Shown here one piece after another: positions 58,201 to 64,000 of a stretch of 64,000 bases of DNA (the stretch's first letter is position 1; each line of letters starts with the position of its first letter). This DNA comes from Voacanga thouarsii (taxonomy: Eukaryota > Streptophyta > Magnoliopsida > Gentianales > Apocynaceae). Under the pieces are notes generated by a model that was given only the letters and a program-made list of their open reading frames with translations, was not told where the DNA came from and made no database searches. Location of the stretch: assembly GCA_026120185.1 (NCBI GenBank), contig JANUWF010003368.1:992001-1056000 (forward strand). The letters are read 5' to 3'. Made by a program: the position numbers and the translations under genes.

Positions 58201-58775
58201 TTCATCCACTTTGAAAGATCTGTCTTTTACATACGCATACTAGAAGGGAGTCTAGCTATTAATATGCCTTGCAATTTCCATTTAAAATTCGTGCACAAAG
58301 AGACAAATAGAAGCAATCAGTATGCCTTGCAATTTCCATTTAAAATTCATGCACAAGGAGACAATTAGAAGCAGCCAGTATGCCGGCCAATTTCCATTCA
58401 AACTACACATTCAATAGCAGTAAAAATTCTGATTTTACAACCAATCATTTTCAAGCCAAAATCAAGTACACATGTTTTTCCCTTCAGATTTTCCTTGAAG
58501 AAAACAACTCCAGCTTTCAAGATTTATGCAAGATCAACATTAACAAGAAAAGATCCCACACAAATAAGTAAAGAGATGACCGAAAATCCCATCACAAACA
58601 CACATATACATGCTGCCATTTTTTTCCAAGAGAAAATAAAAGAAGGATCAAGCTTGTTACCTCTTGAAATCCTTTTAGGAAAAGGAAGAGCAACCTAGAA
58701 TGATAGCTGCTGTGTGTGTCGGCCAGAATAAGAAGACTGAAGTTTGAGAGTTTGCTGCGAATTTGGTTACAGAAA

Positions 58776-58776
<1 letters not shown>

Positions 58777-58812
<36 letters not shown>
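58777..58812. repeat. (TG)n microsatellite
   Basis: Eighteen TG units inside the solo LTR. Confidence 0.95.
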
Positions 58813-58814
<2 letters not shown>

Positions 58815-59669
58815 CTGTTTTGCTTACTATGGCAGTGTTTTGTTGTTCAAGCTGAAGAGGAAATTGTGCACCTTAGAGAGAAGAAGTAGTGTACGATGAT
58901 GGCTGAAATTATTGAGAGCTTCAAGAGTTCCTAGGAATGAAGATAAGCTGAGATTTTCCTTAGGCAAAAAAAAGAAAATCGTGAAGCTAGGGGAAGTTAG
59001 GATGTACCAGTTGATAGGAAGATGGATTAATCAGTCAGTGTTGGCTTGATTGAATTTCGGAAGGATTATAGGAGGTTCAAACTTTCAAAATGGCCTAGAT
59101 AGAATTTCTTCAAATTTTAGAAATTCTTCTTGAGGCTAAGAGACCTCAAATTGGTGACCAAAGGCTGAAAAGAATTTCCAAAGTTTCGGTGGATTAGGAT
59201 TATGATTTTGTCTTTTGTAATTCAACAACCAACCGATGGTGTTGAAATGGTCAAGTTTGGTGGCTGCATAAGAAAAAATTATTCAAGACTTAAGCATTCC
59301 TATAGGATTTGACCGAGATAAAAGGAGCTTTAGGAGAAAGCTCTATTTCTAATTCAAAACTAAAAAAAAAAAAAACAGCTTGGATAAAGATAAAAAAATA
59401 ATAATAATAACTAAAGGATGACATATCTTATTGAAATGAACCCCTAAAGTGACAGTTAAACAAGGTCAACCAAATAAATGCATAGTATAATATTATAAAC
59501 ACACACACACACATATGCATATGTTTATATATAGAATAATAGAAAGTCATTTTATTATAACATAGAATTTATGCTTATGACATAGAATAAATATATACTT
59601 AATACACAAAACTGTATATATAATATTATAACATAGAATAAACAGAAGTCATTTTAATGTTATAACATC

Positions 59670-59675
<6 letters not shown>

Positions 59676-59705
<30 letters not shown>

Positions 59706-59733
59706 TATGTATGTATGTATGTATGTATATATA

Positions 59734-59772
<39 letters not shown>

Positions 59773-59842
59773 ACACACAACACACATATGTATATATACA
59801 TATATATACATATATATATATATGTGTATATATATATATATA
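59676..59842. repeat. Compound microsatellite (AT, GTAT, GT, AC)
   Basis: A run of AT, then five GTAT units, AT, GT runs, an ACACACAACACACAT turn, then mixed ATATAC/AT. The GT half followed by the AC half could form a hairpin. Confidence 0.95.
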
Positions 59843-60001
59843 ATATTATTATAATTCATCAAATGGAAACAACTATAACAATAGATAATAAATAATAACA
59901 ATATAGTTCTAATTAGTATAATAATAATAATTATTATTACTATTATAAATAATTAATAGATGACCAACCAAAAATGGGAGATATAATAGTTTTTTAGGAA
60001 T

Positions 60002-60002
60002 G

Positions 60003-60084
<82 letters not shown>
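60002..60084. repeat. (ATA)n trinucleotide repeat
   Basis: About 27 uninterrupted ATA/TAA units close to the outer end of the solo LTR. Confidence 0.95.
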
Positions 60085-60085
<1 letters not shown>

Positions 60086-60319
60086 TTTCATGTAAGGTAT
60101 TTTATGGCACAATAATCAAATAATGCCTTCCACTATTCCTAAATCACCATTAAAAATTTAATGCACCACATATTCAAATAAATTTAAAATATGAACATAT
60201 CATCAAAACACAACCTTGCAGATTCATAAAACAAGCATTTATTATGTTCAAATACATATGTTCATATTCAATGCATGTTAATTCTCATAAACTAAGCGTG
60301 ACCAGAGTGGGGTATTACA

Positions 60320-60364
60320 TGGGCACCTACGAACTTTTTTAGTCTTAAAGTGTAAATGGGAGCT
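60320..60364 (+). mobile_element. End of diverged Copia pol and polypurine tract
   Basis: After the second TGGGC, ACC TAC GAA CTT TTT TAG completes pol (stop 60340-60342). TGTAAATGGGAGCT (about 60351-60364) is the purine-rich tract before the LTR, corresponding to ACAAGTGGGAGAT in the array. Confidence 0.85.
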
Positions 60365-60863
60365 TGTTGAAATATATGCCCTCTAGACTAGATTATTTGA
60401 TGTAATTATCGATTTTTTTAATAAAAAAATTTATTCTCAAAATTTATTTATGAATTTACATTTTATTTGTGTATGATTTTTTGTTTGGAAAGGACCCATT
60501 GTGTTTAAGTAAGTCATCTATGTGAATAGTGGTCTTTCACAGTAAGATATGGATCACAGGTTACTTAACACATAAATGTTTATTCTTAACTAATTGATGA
60601 GAATAGGAATCTCATCATGTACAGGTTATTGTGTTATGAATTCCAAATGGGGAATGACTTACCTTTAGCCAGTGAGTAGTCCACTCACTTCATAGCATGA
60701 GCGTATTTCGAATACGTAGAATAGGACTTGTAATAGTGTTTTCTAAAAGTAATATTTAAAAGAAATCCAAACTGTTACTGCTACAGCGTGAACTAATACT
60801 CTACCGCTTGAGTATGAGTTGGTGGTCCGACGAAGCTAGAAGCATATATTTTGATATACTATA
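60365..60863 (+). repeat. 3' LTR of diverged Copia element, first 499 bp
   Basis: It starts TGTTGAAATATATGCCCTC and runs collinear with the reversed LTR2 (34188 downwards) through GTGGTCTTTCACAGTAAG, the GAGTATGAGTTGGTGGTC block, and GAAGCATATATTTTGATATACTAT. It is then cut by the Sirevirus-like element. The rest, if present, is beyond the window. Confidence 0.9.
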
Positions 60864-62096
60864 TGAAAAACCTTAGAGGGGGGTGAATAAGGTTTTTGGC
60901 AAGCAAAAATAATTTTTCCGAAGAGTCTAAAATGCTGAATAAGGATGATCACCAAGATACTTGGACTGACTTTATTGATGCATTGAAAGCTGTCCAAGCA
61001 CTCGTAGATGTGTATCCAGATTTAGACAGTGAAAGAACATAAAAACAGTACAAGAACCACTGAATTAAAATGAGACAAGAGATGTATAGTGGTTCGATCA
61101 CAATGATCTACGTCCACTACCTTAAGCCTCATACTTAAGGATTTTCAACCCTATTTCATTAACCTCACTTAATGAAATAGCCACATATAAGAGAGGATCA
61201 CCGCACTAGGTTTTACACAACCTCTCAAACACATCAAGGCTCACCCCTATGGGTTTTACACCACAACCTTGAATATACAAACAACAAGGATCACCCATAT
61301 GGGTTTTACCACACAACCTTGCACTTACAACAGAAAATTGAAAATCAACAGAACAGAGATAAGCTCACTTACTTCAGCAGATATTCTCTCAGATACAAGC
61401 CACAAAATACTTTTATTTTTTATACACAATGAACTCACATTGGAGCTAAGATAAAAGGAGATTTTTGAAAATATTGAGCAATAGTGTTTCTAAGATGAAT
61501 GTTTCAAAAATCTTACTTGTAATCTTGCTTTAAAGGCTATTTATAGAGCCAAAAAGTGGAGTGCCAACGGTCATAAAAAAACGGCTATAAATTTTTCTGT
61601 TTAAACTTATCCGAGTTTTAGACTCGGGTTTTGGACGAAGATGCATCCAAAAGTTAAGTCCAAAATGGCACATCCCTGACAAAAATTCTTCGACCCGGTT
61701 TACAAGATTTTGGATGAACTTTTTGGATTCAAACTGTTCCATCCAAAATTCTATGAATTTTAAAATCTTTGAGAAACATCTTCTTTGAAGCTTCAAGGTG
61801 AAGTCAAATGAATCAAAAGATAAGAAGACATAGGAAATAATAGATATACCTTAATGGCAGTTCCTAGTCTAATATTCTTCATAAAGAGCTTCCTTGATAT
61901 TTAACTCCTCATACTGTGATTTTTGCATTTGATCTTCTAGTCTTGAAATTAGTGTCGAAGGAGTTATCAACAATTCTTATTTGAAGACTTTAGAAGAATA
62001 AATATCAAACATGTCATATCACAATAAATTGACACGTTAGTCCATATCAACGTTTGTCATAAATCAAAACCTAAAAGAAAGCCCTTAGGGCTAACA
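60864..62096 (-). repeat. 3' LTR of Sirevirus-like Copia element, minus strand
   Basis: On the minus strand it begins TGTTAGCCCTAAGGGC (62096) next to a purine tract, and ends CCCCCCTCTAAGGTTTTTCA (60864). The 1233 bp size and these ends fit Sirevirus-type LTRs. Two copies of TCACCC(C/A)TATGGGTTTTAC with ACAACCTTG lie at about 61240-61321, a roughly 45 bp internal repeat. The bases before it (CTATA, 60859-60863) are one half of the target duplication; the other half lies outside the window. Confidence 0.75.
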
Positions 62097-62112
62097 ATCT
62101 CCCCTTTTTTAA
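62097..62112 (-). promoter_or_regulatory. Polypurine tract of Sirevirus-like element
   Basis: Minus strand TTAAAAAAGGGGAGAT abuts the LTR start TGTTAGCCC. Confidence 0.8.
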
Positions 62113-63544
62113 GTGATGACAAACATGGCACAGTTGATATGTAAATAGAGAGGACATGTTGAGCAAATAAATGTAATATTACAGTATAAGTCTCATAGAG
62201 ATCTTATGATAAAAAATCTGTAAATAAATCTCAATGATCCTAAACCATATCATATCTCTATATAAATATTCAGAGTAATTTGATAGAGATAAAATGCTAA
62301 AATACTCCCCCTAAATATATGCTTATGTGACAATTTCGAACATAAGAGGGATGATATGAAGTAATGATTTATTCATCCAGAAAGTGTATCCAAAATCGTT
62401 TTGGAAGAACGTGTGTTTTCAGAATATCATTTGGATAGGGCTTTTGGATGTCCAAAACATTTTTCAAAAACTACTTATAAGAATATTTGTTTTGGATACG
62501 AAGTTTCTGAGTTCAAAACTCCCCCTGACTCGATGCACCAAAAAATTTTATCACAGAATTTTGTTTCAAGGATACAATTATCATTCAAAAATCTATGTTA
62601 TTGAATAAAATTGAACTTCACACACTGAGGAATTTTTTAGAAAAATTTTGTGAACAATGAATCAAAAATTTTCATCACAGTGATTTAACTGCGCAACTAT
62701 TCATATAAATGGTTCATGCAGTTCATAACAATTCATGCAATTATTTCGGAATTCAATAACTGTTTATACAGCAGTTTTATGATTTCAATTTCCATAGCAG
62801 TTACTTCACAGATCAAAAAACCATAGATTAACAGTCCAATTTCAGTTCATCAGTTATATTGAATTCATATCAGATTATTATGTAAAACCCATAACATTTT
62901 ATTTTGGATATCAACATGTAGATCAAATTCATATACAGTCGTAACATACAGACTTTACATTTTCTATCAGTTACTGCATACCAACAATTTCATACAGCAT
63001 ATATGCAGACTATAACATTTTCAAACTAGCATATTTCTTTCTTCCTGGTGAATGCAAACAACATCATGTCGACAGTTATGCAGACCATAATATTTTCATA
63101 GACCAACATTCAACATTTTTACAGCAGTATTTTCACAGATTTTTACAGTAACTCCCCCTTAATATTCACTGTCATTTTCTCTCTCTTTAGATCATCAGAC
63201 AACCCATAATATTCTTACTGCTCCAATAATATCTTTAGACACATTCCCCATAGTATCTTCAGACACATTTCTATTTCTCCCCATTTGTCATCAATAAAAA
63301 AGAATCATACCAAACGGAGAAATATTATGCAGTTAATAGACATTAGATAGACAATAGGCAGGATAGAGAATTTAACTTAAACAAGTATCAGTAATTATCC
63401 AAAGATAGAAATGTAAATGACTGAAAATAAATTATTCAACGGGTGCAGAAAGTAAGTTGTTTATCAGCCCATTGTGCTACCCAAGTAAACAGTCTAGGAA
63501 ATATTAATCGTTTCAAACTTAGATCTAGCCCCCTTCCTTGAAAT
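62113..63544 (-). other. Noncoding region with three AGGGGGAGT motifs
   Basis: 1.4 kb between the last ORF and the polypurine tract has no coding similarity. The 9-mer ACTCCCCCT (minus strand AGGGGGAGT) occurs exactly at 62304-62312, 62518-62526 and 63151-63159. Repeated polypurine-tract-like motifs in this position are described for Sireviruses. The plus-strand frames of 67-74 codons near 62384-62608 overlap one another and show no domain. Confidence 0.65.
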
Positions 63545-64000
63545 CTAACCAGCAATTCTGTTAGACTTGCGCTTTACAACCACATGCTTTTGTCTTTTAC
63601 CAGAAGGTTTGGGCTTAGGAGAAGGAATAGGAATATTTGTCTTCTGAACGGGAGAAGGCTGTGGAGATGGTACAAGAGAGGGTTCAGGAGAAGGAACCTT
63701 GACATCTGCAGGCGGTTCAACCTTGTCCTCTAAAGATTGTTCATCCTTGTCATGATCATATTTAGAGGCAGAAGGCTTAGCCGAATTTTCAATGACAGAA
63801 ATTCTGTTCTCTAAGATTTTGATTTCTGAGCTAAGAGATTCCAATTTCTCTGCAAAAGAACTGATTGCACTCAAAATATTCTCAGATAGGCCAGAGTCAA
63901 GAACAGTTTCTTCCTCATCAATTTTTCTTTTGGTCCCTGACTTCCCTTCTTCCTTGATCTTTATCAAATTTTCCCTTTCTTTTCCAACAGATTCTCTCAA
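63545..64000 (-). CDS. Extra 3' ORF of Sirevirus-like element, partial (unknown function)
   Basis: An open minus-strand frame of 151 codons ends at TAG/TAA 63545 and is open at the window edge. The codon at the edge is TTG, so the true start lies outside. Residues 1-32 are highly charged (Lys, Glu). Residues about 36-72 have hydrophobic positions spaced like a coiled coil (ILSAISSFAEKLESLSSEI, then ILENRISVIEN). Residues 103-133 are proline/serine rich with repeated PSPEP, PSPQPSP and IPSPKPKP. Residues 134-149 are basic (GKRQKHVVVKRKSNR). It sits on the coding strand upstream of the 3' polypurine tract, where some Sireviruses carry an extra, sometimes called envelope-like, ORF. I see no transmembrane segment, so that label is not supported. 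It could also be the end of another element protein. Its function is unknown. Confidence 0.5.
   Translation of the reverse strand: MRESVGKERENLIKIKEEGKSGTKRKIDEEETVLDSGLSENILSAISSFAEKLESLSSEIKILENRISVIENSAKPSASKYDHDKDEQSLEDKVEPPADVKVPSPEPSLVPSPQPSPVQKTNIPIPSPKPKPSGKRQKHVVVKRKSNRIAG

Larger units (their letters stand above)
55285..60319 (-). mobile_element. Solo LTR, Gypsy type, 5035 bp, minus strand
   Basis: Read on the minus strand it starts TGTAATACCCCACTC (60319) and ends GGTAGGGTGTTACA (55285). It is flanked by an exact TGGGC duplication and has no internal region. The inner-end blocks match 6857-10250 and the reverse of 10397-14744: GATGCTGCCCCATCC near 55327, CTCCTCCATCTCTCACTCAATCC near 56011, and CCTATTGAGTACTCAATG near 56207. 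So it is a relative of those LTRs, inserted in the RNase H end of the Copia relic. AT-rich microsatellites at 59.5-60.1 kb add to its length. Short frames (under 90 codons) show no domain. Confidence 0.88.

Noticed and set aside
59671..60112. Open frames of Ile/Tyr/Val/Thr repeats
   Set aside because: Pure translation of microsatellites.
55285..60319. DNA transposon, because the ends TGTAACACCC and GGGGTATTACA are inverted repeats
   Set aside because: The same inverted ends occur in LTRs with a primer site next to them (6857, 20615); 5 bp duplication and TG...CA ends fit a solo LTR. The same holds for 10397-14744.
1..64000. A new multi-gene host or defence system
   Set aside because: Every coding trace I can assign belongs to LTR retrotransposons and nearly all are broken; nothing supports an undescribed functional system.

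Overview
The window looks like intergenic DNA from a flowering plant, built almost wholly of nested LTR retrotransposons. I found no convincing host gene, rRNA, intact tRNA or CRISPR array. The evidence is AT-rich sequence, plant-type Gypsy (Athila-like and Del/Tekay-like chromovirus) and Copia (including Sirevirus-like) elements, very long LTRs of 4-5 kb, initiator-Met and Asp tRNA primer sites, and microsatellites. The species cannot be read from this sequence.

Left part (1-16.5 kb). A minus-strand Gypsy-like element has its 5' LTR at 6857 to about 10250, its primer site just below 6857, and a broken acidic gag-like frame running leftwards. That internal region was split by a plus-strand Athila-like element (430-6408) with two LTRs, an Asp-tRNA primer site, a gag relic and a plant-transposon-protein domain relic, but no visible polymerase. 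To the right lies a degenerate LTR-like relic (about 10251-16359), itself split by a 4.35 kb solo LTR (10397-14744) with a perfect TAGAG target duplication.

Middle (16.5-30.2 kb plus 49.7-50.0 kb). A plus-strand chromovirus (5' LTR 16544-20615; gag, protease, RT, RNase H, integrase and chromodomain relics; 3' LTR from 26771) carries a 1.54 kb solo LTR (22274-23813) inside its pol. Its 3' LTR is split by the most striking object of the window.

That object (30189-49685) is a minus-strand Copia tandem array: LTR, partial unit, LTR, unit, LTR, unit, LTR, with a period of about 7.75 kb and a single CTGCG target duplication around the whole array. The first unit is cut by a 10-N assembly gap. The two complete units share the same in-frame stop codons. 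Most of the copy-to-copy differences I noticed fall at CAG/CTG sites, which suggests consensus errors at methylated CHG positions.

Right part (50-64 kb). A diverged plus-strand relative of the same Copia family (49952-60863) has a truncated 5' LTR. Its 3' end is interrupted by a 5.0 kb solo LTR (55285-60319, perfect TGGGC duplication), and its 3' LTR is cut by a minus-strand Sirevirus-like element. That last element shows an LTR at 60864-62096, a polypurine tract, three identical AGGGGGAGT motifs and an extra coiled-coil ORF that runs off the window edge.

All coding regions are pseudogenes except the edge ORF, which is open but partial. No undescribed functional system is supported. The unusual content is structural: the tandem array, the order of nesting and the methylation-like error signature.
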